Below, piece after piece: positions 31,206-41,308 of a stretch of DNA of 64,000 bases. The notes under the pieces were generated by a model. The model had not been told where the DNA came from and searched no databases. It saw only the letters and a list, made by a program, of their open reading frames with translations. Where the stretch lies: NCBI GenBank assembly GCA_932521035.1, contig OW051496.1, positions 1,550,001 to 1,614,000 of the forward strand, in the 5' to 3' direction. Both the position numbers and the translations under genes were made by a program. This stretch comes from Oscheius dolichura. Lineage: Eukaryota > Nematoda > Chromadorea > Rhabditida > Rhabditidae. How positions within the stretch are numbered: position 1 is the first letter of the stretch; the number at the start of each line of letters is the position of its first letter.

Positions 31206-33422
31206 ATGGGAACTGTTCTCTCCTCCGTGAAATACACACCTGATGGTAGAGTTCTGCTTCCTCTTCTGTTAGTAATATTCCTTTTAGGTGTGCCTTACCA
31301 CAGATTGAAAGATTTTCATAGTCTAAAAAGGCTAGATGGTGGAGGATACGGTATAGTTTGGACGGGATACGATGTGACCAGATTTACCAGAAAGAAACGG
31401 TGAGGATTTCCATTCGAAGGCATCTCTCTTTTTAGGACTGTGGCTGTGAAAGTGTTCAACCAGTTGGATGTCTATGCTGAAAGGGAAATTGAAATATTGA
31501 AAACGGTACGCGCCGTCTCGTGTCTTTCATAAGTTTCCCATTTCAGCACTCTCATCCACACATTGTCGAGTTATTCGGAGTAATTTGGGATGGAGCGACG
31601 AAAGATATAGGCGGAACTACAAAGATGCCGCTTTGTTCCGGATACGTGATGGAATATTTGGAACTCGGCAGTCTTCATAATGGTTATCATCTTTTATTTC
31701 AATTTTAAAGGATGTCAACAGAAATACACGATCTCTCTAAAAAATATGATATACGGTTCATTTTTTTATGCATTCATCAAATCGGGTCCGGTCTACAATA
31801 TCTGCATGAAAATGGAATACTTCACAGAGACGTCAAGCCCCGAAAGTATACATTTTCTCTGTTTATTAATACTCGTTTTTAGCATCCTTCTAGCAACAAG
31901 AACTCATTTAAAACTGGCGGATTTTGGCCTGGCTAGGAATATTTCTCATCAAAATACATATACTAGTGGGTAACTGACTACTTCCTTCCTAATAAGCTTT
32001 GTTATTCCAGGCGCATTGGCACAAATATCTATATGGCCCCGGAAATAGTGGGAACAGAAAAGAATTATGGAGCCCCGGCTGATGTTTATTCGGTTGGAGT
32101 CACAATTTGGGAAATAATACATAGGAAGTTGGTTTATTTTGCACAAATACTCTAAAAGAATATAGAGATCCGTCGAAACATTTGAAGACTTCGACAGACA
32201 GCTCAGGAATTGTTTCCACAGAGCTGATTATGGATGCTGATGAAACTTATGGGGGCCTGACCGATCTCGTGAAAAGGTTCGGGACAATTTATGCAAACAT
32301 AAGAAAAGAGTTAAACATCTCCAGTTATTTTTGATACGGTTGAAAACCCTTGTAAAATGTTTTTAAGATGCTGGCAAAGAGAGATATCTGATAGGCCCTC
32401 GGTTGAGGAAATCATTGACTTTGCAGCAACATTCGACCAGACGGTAGGTGAAAATTTGAGGGTTAGGAAAGAAAATGGGCTCCGCTTTTTTTAGATTTTG
32501 GTCGTGGGAGGTCGGCGTAATAATAACAGGACAATATGGAATCGGAAGACATCCACTTGGACTGTTTCACGAATGGAACTTCCTGACCATATACCTGTTG
32601 GTGCTGTTTATCTCGATGATGAACTCTATATAATCGGTGATGACAAGTCATTCAAGTTGGACAAAAATATGGAATGGAAACAACTGGCTGATATGAATGA
32701 GAGACGAGGATATATTGATAATAGTTACTTGGGATGGAATGGATACATTTGGGTATTTGGAGGATGGAAATGGAAGAAAGGATGCTTAAAAAGTGTGGAA
32801 CGATATGATCCGAAGGAGGATAAATGGACACGGATGCCGTAAGTTATCTTTATAAAGGGAGCCTATAACCTTTTGATTATCTTTCCGGCTAATAAGTGAT
32901 TTTAGAGACATGAAATATGGCAGATATCGTGCAGCTGCAGCCGTCTGTAACAGGAAAATATATATTTGTGGAGGAACAGGAGATGATTATGTCCAATTGA
33001 AAAGTGTGGAATGTTTCGATCCTGAGAGTGGAGTGTGGACTGAACTGACGGATATGCCAACACCTCGCTTACATCATTCCCTCGTTTGTTATAGAAATAA
33101 GTTGGTTGTAATAGGAGGTTGGGATGGAGAAGAATCGACTACCACAGTTCTGGAATTGGATCCACTGGAGAAAAATGGACAGTGGAAAGAGTTGTCGCCC
33201 TTACTCTACACTATTTTTGATTCTGTTGGAGTTGTTTTTGGTCGAGAAATCTTTGCAATTGGCCGGAGCTCTGATAAGGTGCAAATATTTAACGGAATCA
33301 ATTGGCATGTCGGCCCCTCTTTACCTCTGCATAATTCTCTCCCTCCGTCTGCTGTTCTCGTTCCTCAAGAGTTCGCGGATCGTCTTTCTTCTTATCCAAA
33401 CGATTTAAAAATCAATAAATAG
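31206..33422 (+). CDS. Protein kinase-kelch fusion protein B (577 aa), N-myristoylation motif
   Basis: Eleven exons: 31206-31245, 31288-31399, 31436-31505, 31547-31682, 31722-31845, 31883-31969, 32011-32127, 32166-32276, 32368-32443, 32495-32838 and 32906-33422. They sum to 1734 nt in frame. The start MGTVLSSVKY has Gly2 and Ser6 as in N-myristoylated kinases, so membrane attachment is likely. The kinase domain spans ~25-285: GGGYG loop (31-35), VAVK (Lys56), HRDVKPRN (154-161), DFG (174-176), YMAPE, and RCWQREISDRPS. All catalytic residues are present and the motifs are TKL-like. From residue 292 (ILVVGG), six kelch blades follow with typical VFGG, ICGG and VIGG turns. HRDVKPRN is completed only by splicing, which supports the model. 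Introns are 31-91 nt. AATAAA overlaps the stop region. Confidence 0.9.
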
Positions 33423-33977
33423 TTTGATCATAGCGAAATTGACAGGATATTTTTTGAGGGAGTATAACAAAAAGCAAAGAGGGAGAGATGTATTTCTCGA
33501 CAAAAAGAAAAAGACGGAATGAACGATGAAACCTTGCACGGTTGTCTATGTCGAGTCGTTTTCTGAAGGCCGCTGCGGTCGAATTTCTTATGGAAAAGTC
33601 GGGCTGTCAATGTCGGGAGCCTGTAAATTAAAGGATCATAGTGTTGGCGTGTTCAACGGAGTATACTTCTAACAGCTAAAGACCCCTTACAGTTACCACA
33701 GCTCGCCGCGGAAGAAGAAAGGTCGGCGCCACAGTGATCGTGCCTCTCACTCCGAAAGTGTATATCTGGATAGAGAGTCTTCGTCTCTACAAAGTTGGAT
33801 ACCGTAACTCGCAATACAAAAAACGCGTTTTGTCCGCTGTTTACACCCGTTTTCATCCAACGTCCATTTTTTGAGAAATCGACCAAAATCTTTGACAATT
33901 TCTTTCTCAAAACTGTGACATCCAATCTTTTTTATTTTCACTGCAATGAATTAGTTTCGTTATGGGGAGCATTTTAA
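33423..33977 (+). repeat. 3' flank shared with the inverted duplicate at 41309-41867
   Basis: The sequence downstream of the kelch stop is ~95% or more identical to the reverse complement of 41309-41867. It includes a GCTCGCCGCGGAAGAAGAAAGGTCGGC block that is also found near 14320. Overlapping ORFs here are duplicated by the repeat and unsupported. Confidence 0.85.
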
Positions 33978-34082
33978 AGGACAGTCAGGGAGTTTTCAGC
34001 TACCGTATACACAAAAAGCGATTTTTCCATATTTCACTGTTTTCATTATATTTACCTTTAGTGTTCTCATAGGAATCGTTTA
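33975..34082. mobile_element. Short TTAA-bounded element
   Basis: TTTAAAGGACAGTCAGGGAG opens and GAATCGTTTAAAGGGAGC closes a ~105-bp AT-rich stretch. The ends match the TTAAAGGAACAGTCAGGG termini seen at 47458, 50314 and 54164. Confidence 0.4.
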
Positions 34083-34205
34083 AAGGGAGCTACCGGCAGT
34101 AGATTTCGCGCCTACAGTACGCCTGCCGACATCTTACGGGTGCGGCGGCAGCGTTATGCAATTGTTTATTTCATCCGTTTTTGCTGCTGCTATTTTATAT
34201 TTTTT

Positions 34206-35738
34206 TAATTATTTTTAGTAGAATATTTATTGAGAAGATAACAATAGATATCACAGAAGCGACGTAGTTGCTTGAAGAGCGTTTCTTGAAGTGTCCGGTC
34301 CTCTTTTCTTCTTTCGTTCGAATCTGAAAGAAATTACTCATTTTAGCATACAAACTGACCTGAAAAATACTCCACATCGTGCTCCACGCTGAAGACAAGC
34401 TTATTCTGAAAAAGAAATATTAGAAAACAGCAAGGGAAACAAAAATAATACAGAGCTTCGCCTCTATTTGATGAAATTCGACACATAAAAACACAGCAGA
34501 AGCTATAGAACAGCTTTATAATAATATAAACACTATCTAAATAAAAAGATAACCATTGAAAACAAACTTACTTGGATATTCGTCTAATGTCCTGGGGAGA
34601 GCTCTTGCTGCTCAATCCGATTCTACTTTTTCTTCCTTGTGCATCTAAAAATAATGTATTATCAATTAGGAAGAATAGAAAACAAAATAAAAATGATAAA
34701 ACAACAAGAGAAAGCAATACAACAAACAATGAAAATGAAATAATGACGAAAAGCGCAAGCGACTTGCAATATGCTAATTTGGCTCATTTTTCCTCAATTT
34801 TCTTTCTGTAACAGTTATAATATGTTGCTAACATGCTACTCTATGTGTAAAAAATAAGTAGAAGCAAAAGCAATACAAGAATCAAAAGAACTTCATCAAA
34901 TTCTATTTCAGATTCGTTTGCTGCGTTGTTATTTATTTTTTGACATCTATATTGCATGCCACATGCTCTGTGATACTGCAAAAAAAGCGCTATCGAATGT
35001 AGATAATTTAGCAATACAAATAGTATAGAGAAAACAAGTACAAAAAGAAATCAATGAAAATAGGAATAAATCAAAAATTAAAAAATCGAAGGCCTGAAAA
35101 TCAGGGTTGGGCTCCTCATCATGTTCACATTTTTTTCTACGAGGTGAGGCTCCCTTTAACCCCGAAAATAAAATGAGGGTTCATTAATTCATTTAATTCC
35201 CGAATTCATTTTCGTGGTTGAGTATACACACTCTCATATAAAAAATGATACGAAGTTATACATGCACTCTATCCATTGGAGAAGAACTATGACTGCCTAC
35301 CTTGCACTCATCGTGTCATCACAACTGTAGTAGATACCATAAGAGCGGGCAACCTCTATCGTGTACATTTCATCAATGAAAACAACGGATTCATAGTATT
35401 GTGCAACTCTGAAAGTTCCATTTTGCTTTTCTGGTACAGCAATTAAAGAAAACAAATCTCTTACATTGTTCAATTTCCTCTTTCGCACACTCCGTAATCC
35501 TCGGAACACGAATATTAGTTTCGTTACCTTGTGCCCCTGAAAATAGCCAATTCTAGACTCGGTGAGGTTTTGTAGAGACACCCGAATACAGGTAATGTGA
35601 AAAGAAGCGAAGTGGGCATACAGTTAGTTTTGCCTGATATCGGTAAGAACTTGATTCTTTACAAGACACGGGGCAGAGTATTATTCCATTGACGTAGGCA
35701 ATGAAGACGACGTAGACGACCACGACGTGGCGAAACAT
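34206..35738 (-). CDS. Putative secreted or single-pass membrane protein, structure incomplete
   Basis: ATG 35738 opens a strong signal peptide (MFRHVVVVYVVFIAYVNG) followed by cysteines (ILCPVSCKES) and a GTATGC donor near 35620. An exon at 35536-35301 stays open (GHKVTKLIFVFRGLRS ... YYSCDDTMSAR). Further downstream, exon-like pieces include one ending in a hydrophobic run (EVLLILVLLLLLLIFYT, near 34855) and one ending SSNYVASVISIVIFSINILL (34206-34330). I could not join all pieces with consistent phases, so the number of exons, and whether there are one or two genes, is open. The design fits the small secreted proteins elsewhere in the window. Confidence 0.35.
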
Positions 35739-36343
35739 CGCAATCTAGTGGCGGAGACGACGGCGAGAGCCGCTTACATCGGGAGGCAGTTTTGTCTCGA
35801 TGAGCTCTCCACACAAAAGGATTTTTTGTATTTGGCTGACTTCTCCGCTCGGGCTTACAAACCCAGAGAAGAGAGATACTGTTCGACATTGCTCCTACGC
35901 ATTTTCCCTGCCGAAAGTAGGCGTAACAGACCATTGCCACGGGTGCGCGACATTACTTCCGCGGAACAGTATCGGCTAATTGAAGGACTCTAGAGGCTCA
36001 CCTATAAGTCTGTGGGAAAGAGACGACTCTTGGAGAAAGCGGCAGACAAACGGCGTTTTTAGAATTTGGGGAAACTTTAGAAGGGACCAATTTGGTTATT
36101 TTTTCAAACAAAAGTGTAGAGAATGGGTGAAAAATATCGCACTCCTCTCGAATAGAGGGCAGTTCGCCTAATTCCAATGTCGAACACCCTCTTGATTGTT
36201 TTGCGAACCAATTAAAAGGGGGAAAAGTCATTTGAAAAGAACATATTGTTCTCATTGTCTGTTGTGAATGGCCTAGCTTTCTGCATTCTAAAATTTGGGA
36301 TAAAAACAATGCCGTAGGTAAAATACAGTTAGTTACCATTCAT

Positions 36344-36732
36344 ATAGAAGACAAATTACGTTTTTTCGAGCATATTCTCGAAAAACAACAAAAAAAAAAA
36401 CGCGATAAATTTGCGAGTGACTGACCAAGTTGACACATTGCCTGTCATCATCATATCCGTAATGTTTCGTAGTGATTTTTTCATAACCTTCTTGTTTGGT
36501 GGTGCTCCTAAAATTCGCAATAAAATATCAAGAAAAAACAAACATCGTGCACATCGTGACATTTTCAAGACGGCAGGCGAGAAAGCGAACATCAATCGTG
36601 CCGTTCCCATCATCCACTGGAAAACATTGAATTGTAAAAGAGAACAACAGAAAGTAAACCTTCTTGCGCGCAGGATAATTCATACGAGATCCGGGGAAGA
36701 GTCAGAAGCAAGATAAGGTTAACAAATATCAT
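36344..36732 (-). CDS. Putative small secreted Cys-containing protein, 3' end unresolved
   Basis: Exon 36732-36660 encodes a signal peptide (MIFVNLILLLTLPRISYE) followed by LSC. Exon 36616-36544 (VDDGNGTIDVRFLACRLENV) and an exon from 36507 (GYEKITTKHYGYDDDRQC) join with correct phases and short introns. The Ly6-like start (ELSC soon after the signal) and further cysteines match the other secreted genes. After about 36400 I found no phase-consistent continuation, so the C-terminal tail is not located and the gene may be broken. Confidence 0.45.
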
Positions 36733-37956
36733 CGTCGTAGATGAGATGAGAGGCGAATGAACAGCCGCTGCTCTTCTTCTGCTTTGTAGTAAATGTTTAA
36801 TCACATGGCCGGTCTAATTATTAGTCAAAAACGTGTCAGAGCTCGTTGGAAGGGTCTACAAGGGGTAAAGATCGAATTCAGCCCGGGGTTGGTCCAAAAC
36901 ACGAACTTCTATCTGCCAATTTCATTAGGAGCCTCTTCATTGTATCCCTGTAGATCCCATAGACTGTTACAACAGTAAAGAAATGGGAAAAATAGGATTA
37001 TCGGTTCCTAAACCTCTTGTGTTGGCCAGACTTCTGCATTTTTCTTATTGTGACGGTCATTTTGCCCCTTCCCGCTCTTCTCCTCTCCACTGAGATGGAG
37101 TTCCTTCCCATCTCACCGGGTTTACGACTAAAATCCTTCAGAGTTCGAGGTCGGCCCTTCAGGTTACCGTAAGCTTCCCCGTATCTACAGAAACAACAAT
37201 ATCGCTGGCATAGGATTCCCGTCACAGTCACAAAAATGGCCTTTTACTGTTTCTGCATCTTGTCTGGCAGGAAGGAAAAGAATAAACGGATTCATTTCCA
37301 AAATATACAGACAATATTATACTTTTATCAACATTTCGTATGAAAATCCGGTATGACCCAGACGAGCGGCGATGAGATGAAAGCGATCCGTCCCAAAGAA
37401 GGATTCCTTCTTCCCTTCGGCATGAACAACCATCCAGGGAGCTCCGAAACACTGAAAATCTTCTCATTCCCCATCGAATTATTGCTGAACATGGCGGATT
37501 CCTAAGTTTTGATTGCCAAAATGTCCAGTCTTTTGTTTTCTACAAAACGCCGTCCCTTACATCCAAAAAATGGGATCTTTGCCACTTGAATTACAATTAG
37601 TTCAATAGATTTCTTGGGGGAAGTTTACAAATCTTTAATTTCAAGGTTTTCCGAAGGAAGTTGACATTTTGGCAGCTTTGAACCTCACAATTTCCTTTTC
37701 ATATCATTTCTACTTCTAATTTAAAAAAATGGCATGTATTCCATCCATAAATCGTGTTATTTGTCCTAATTTCTTGGTGCAATACAAATTAGAGCGAAAG
37801 GAAAACGTGCTCGGCTGCTAAAGCGGCATTGTTGTGCTGTTAAAAGTATGTCCAACGCTTTGCTTTTCTTTCAAATTCAATTAGTTTTTCGCGTTCTATT
37901 TTCTCATTTTACTGGTCGCTTGTTCGATTTCTAAAAGAATTTTCCTAGTTTCAGAA
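36733..37956. other. Intergenic, no supported gene
   Basis: Short frames on both strands without domains. TAGTTTCAG directly before ATG 37957 looks like the trans-splice acceptor of the next gene. Confidence 0.35.
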
Positions 37957-38541
37957 ATGGAAGTCATATCATTTTCCAATCCTGACAAGCATAATGATAT
38001 TCCTGATGGCTTCACGGTAATACACGAGCCCATCACGAAGCTGGTCAGCAGTAATCGCGGACAATACAGAATCCACGTTCATTTCATTCTGGTTGGTTTC
38101 GAATTTCTTATTTAAATGAGAGATCAGGGCAGTTTCTAGTCAACTATCAAGTCGGTAGAGTCTTTCAAAAACTGGGGTTTCTTTTTTATAAAACATAAAT
38201 TTCAGGATCCAACAAAAGACAAAATAGAACTGCCAGAATTGCCCAAATTCGGCATTCTGTCCATAAAGCAAAAAGACATTCGACAGATGGAATATGGCAG
38301 ATTGTTGGACTGTTATGATGAAGTTTCGTGAGTTCCTATCCCTTACTTTTTGAAAATTTATAGTCTTCAGCATAAGCAGTAATGAATTGGACACATTGAT
38401 CAAGCGGGGTGTTCAGAACGCGGGGGAATATCTGATTATGGACATTCGAATGACAAGCCCCTGTGAAATGTGTTTCAGGTGGGAAATATTACCTATTTTT
38501 TTTTCTTTTTCTTCACTTTCAGGTACAGTAGAGTGTTCTAA
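37957..38541 (+). CDS. Small protein of unknown function (127 aa)
   Basis: ATG follows TTTCAGAA, a trans-splice-like start. Four exons (37957-38091, 38206-38327, 38371-38478, 38523-38541) total 384 nt in frame. The product is soluble-looking with no signal peptide. It includes IHEPITKLVSSNRGQYRIHV, FGILSIKQKDIRQMEYGRLL and a SPCEMCFRY end. I recognise no family. AATAAA lies near 38565, and the RING gene begins 148 bp downstream on the same strand, so the two could share an operon-like arrangement. This is inference from spacing only. Confidence 0.7.
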
Positions 38542-38688
38542 AGTGTTAAAAAGCTTTATTAGTAAATAAAATCAATTTCACGCTTCAAAATGCAAATAAT
38601 CTCGTCATACTGTAGAATTTTGCGCGTTTTGCCGTCCTTATTCCATTTCCAGACGGCTAACCTCATAATTTAATCGTTAAGGCTACGT

Positions 38689-40590
38689 ATGATGACAGTT
38701 GACAAGACATTCACCGATTGGACGCCATGGTATCAGTCAGAAATTCCAGTCTTTGGAAGATTACTCTTTAACATTCCAAATGTACGTTTCTTTTAACTGC
38801 TTATGCTTTATTTCTCCTTTTAATAGATGAACCAAGGGTGGTTCTGTTGATTTCCACAAAAAGGCCCATGGCAAATAAAAATCCACCAGGTTTTGCTGCT
38901 ACACGACGAGTACTCTGTCTGCTGATGTTTTCATTAGAATCCAGCTGGTATTTGATTTTAAAAAAGCTACCATAAGATCTCTCACGACTTTTAACTCTGA
39001 AAAACTTGCGATAAATGAGAAATCCACAAAAATTGGTATAAAAAGCCTGCCAAACAGGCGCACTGAAGATTTCGACCAAGGTTTCCACCATCAATGGAAA
39101 AACGAGGGTCCGATGGAAAAATGGGGGGGGGGGGGGGGGGGGGGGGCAATGACTTGGTCGGCCTTTTTCCTACCCAGAGTTTCCCTTCACAAAATGGTTG
39201 CTCCCAGGCATGTTGCTTTGACTTGAAAGCTCTCGAACTCGCAAATTCAATGGTATACCATACAGACAAAACAAGGTGGTTTCATTTACCCTTTCAGCAA
39301 ATAATCCTAGAGAAACCAACCAACGGCGAAGAATGACAAATAAACACTAGATCTTCGAGATTTCTTTTGTTTCCCCGTATACCGTTGAATTCTTCGAATC
39401 ATATGTAACATGCCGGGAAATATTCATTTTGAGAAGGGGAGCTCTGGATAGACCGAGCCGACCAAGTCATTGGACCCCCATTTTTCCATTGTACCCGCAG
39501 CCAGAGCTGGGAATACTTTCGTTGGTAATATGTATGCCGTTTACGGCCGTTGTGGACGCGATGTGGAACAAAAGTGGAAATGTTCTTCGCCTCAAAAACC
39601 TTCTTTCTGCCTTTTTTTGCCAACAAAACTGTAGAAATCGTTTTGAATACGTTCTATTCGCTTGTTTCAATCCAATGAAATCCCCTTTTCAGGAGTACAT
39701 TCGCATCTATGACACTAAAAACTACAATTTGATCCACTTCGAGTATGGAAAGCTCGAAGGTCGGACTCTCCGCCAATGCTGTATCTGTTACGACAATCAT
39801 TCTACCGTAAGCTTTTTTCCCTATTAATTTAAAGTAAGGATTCTTTCAGTTTAATGTGTTTCAATGCGGGCATACTGCTTGTTATCTATGTACTCGAAAA
39901 GTTGAAGTATTCGAAAAATTTCCCTGTCCAAATTGTAATCTGCCAAGTGAGTTTATTTTAGAGAAAAACAAGGATCAATCCTGACTTTAGCTCAAAATTA
40001 TGGATTGATCTGTCGACGCGATGGAAATTGCCCAATTGATGGCTGTAATTCAGATAGTGAAATTGTGCTAAACCCGTGCAGGTAAGAATTTATCTTCTTC
40101 TTTTTTATTTATTCAGATCTCCGTGAAAAAGAGGGCGCATAAAAACTCTCAAAGGGAATCCAATTTCGGGGGCCCCGTTTTTGGGAGTAGACGAGTGTCG
40201 GACGTTTGTGTCCATATCTCGGTCATTTTTTGAACGATTTTAAAAATTCAAAAATCTAGTTGGAGAGCGCGGCAAGACGATTCTAATGGATCCAGTCACA
40301 TCTCAACCGCCCCGACAAACCAATCTGTAGCCTCGCAAACTTAAAGCCGCTCTGCTATCACACTATTTTTTGAATAGAAACGGGCAAAACATCTTGTGTT
40401 TCGTCAAAATATAATCTAAAGCCCATACACCAGGACACAAACACATCAGTTCACATATTAATCATACTCTTCCAGGTGCATTCTGAGCCACAAAGTTGAA
40501 AGTGCAACATCCCACTCATTCGTCGGTACCCAATGCCCATATGATCTGTGTCATGCAACTATTACGCGAGTTATGCCGTTATATCAATAA
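38689..40590 (+). CDS. RING-finger protein, probable E3 ubiquitin ligase (169 aa)
   Basis: Exons 38689-38781, 39693-39806, 39850-39946, 39991-40081 and 40476-40590 sum to 510 nt in frame. A C3HC4 RING is clear: CCIC ... FQCGHTACYLCTRKVEVF ... CPNC, so the protein probably recruits an E2 enzyme. The ~30-residue N-terminus (FTDWTPWYQSEIPVFG) and a further cysteine-rich tail (LICRRDGNCPIDGCNSD, CPYDLCHATI) flank it. The tail may bind a second zinc. Intron 1 (911 nt) holds a foldback with a 24-G run. The first exon is joined by phase and proximity only; the RING exons are certain. Confidence 0.8.
39100..39500. mobile_element. Foldback with a 24-G homopolymer in one arm
   Basis: The segment at ~39100-39215 (GGAAAAATGGGG..CAATGACTTGGTCGGC, then CCCAGGCATGTTGCTTTG) is matched inverted at ~39390-39500 (GCCGACCAAGTCATTGGACCCCCATTTTTCC). 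The left arm has 24 consecutive G (39123-39146), whereas the right arm has only five C. It lies in intron 1 of the RING gene. Confidence 0.7.
40170..40345 (+). mobile_element. 'TATCTCGGTCATTTC' dispersed repeat, copy 2
   Basis: GTGTCGGACGTTTGTGTCC through ATATCTCGGTCATT, AGTTGGAGAGCGCGGCAAGA and CGACAAACCAATCTGTAGCC matches 53360-53510 closely and 51480-51600 inverted. It lies inside the last intron of the RING gene. Confidence 0.75.
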
Positions 40591-41308
40591 CGATAAAAAT
40601 ACACTTCCTTTTTCATGTTATTTGTACAGTATTTCTCCATTTGCTAAATAGAAATTCAAGCCCTGATAATAGTTCTGCTCGTTGTGGGCTTATCAAGGAT
40701 ACCGACGACGGGTGGCTACTCGTAGCATGGCCATCAACAACAGCTACCGCAAAACCCAACAACAAGACGTCAAAATACAAAAATAGAACACAAATTCAAA
40801 GGAAATCAATCTTTTTTTTTTCTCGCACCAGAAAAAAAGATAAAATTCGGATTATCCTTATTATCGGATAATCCGGCTTAAATCGGATCCAGCTGAGCAG
40901 CCCAGAATAGAAGTTGGTTGAGGTCCCCGGCTTTGACAAATCCCAGACCATTTTAACCATAGGCTGACCAAACCCGGCTGGCTATAGGAAAAGGCTTAAC
41001 TTTGGTAAAGTGCTGTCGATTCGTCACTGTTACGCGCCAGAGCTTGGCAAAAAATAAACCGCCAATACGCCAAGAAGCGCCATCGAATGACACTACTCTC
41101 GTCACGCTAGCTCAAAAAAACGTGTGTCAATTTTGGAAATTTAAAACACAGCTCGCCGAGGTCGGCACCTCAAAGGTCTAAAATGATTAAAATGGTCCCG
41201 CAGCGACCACATGCCAGTTTTTAATATATACGTTTCTACACATTTTCATGTGTTTTCCATGTTTTATTCGGCCATATCGACCCCAAATTTTTTTCTTCTA
41301 TTGATAAC
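40591..41308. other. Intergenic repeats
   Basis: A piece at ~40925-40990 (GGCTTTGACAAA...CCGGCTGGCTATGG) recurs at ~54870-54940 within the chimeric kelch fragment. The rest shows nothing recognisable. Confidence 0.4.

Noticed and set aside
33653-33941. 90- and 64-codon minus frames repeated at 41345-41633
   Set aside because: Products of the duplicated non-coding flank and a dispersed repeat; no start context or domain.
37957-40590. A firm operon call for the 127-aa gene and the RING gene
   Set aside because: Spacing of 148 bp is suggestive only; no SL2-type evidence can be read from the DNA.
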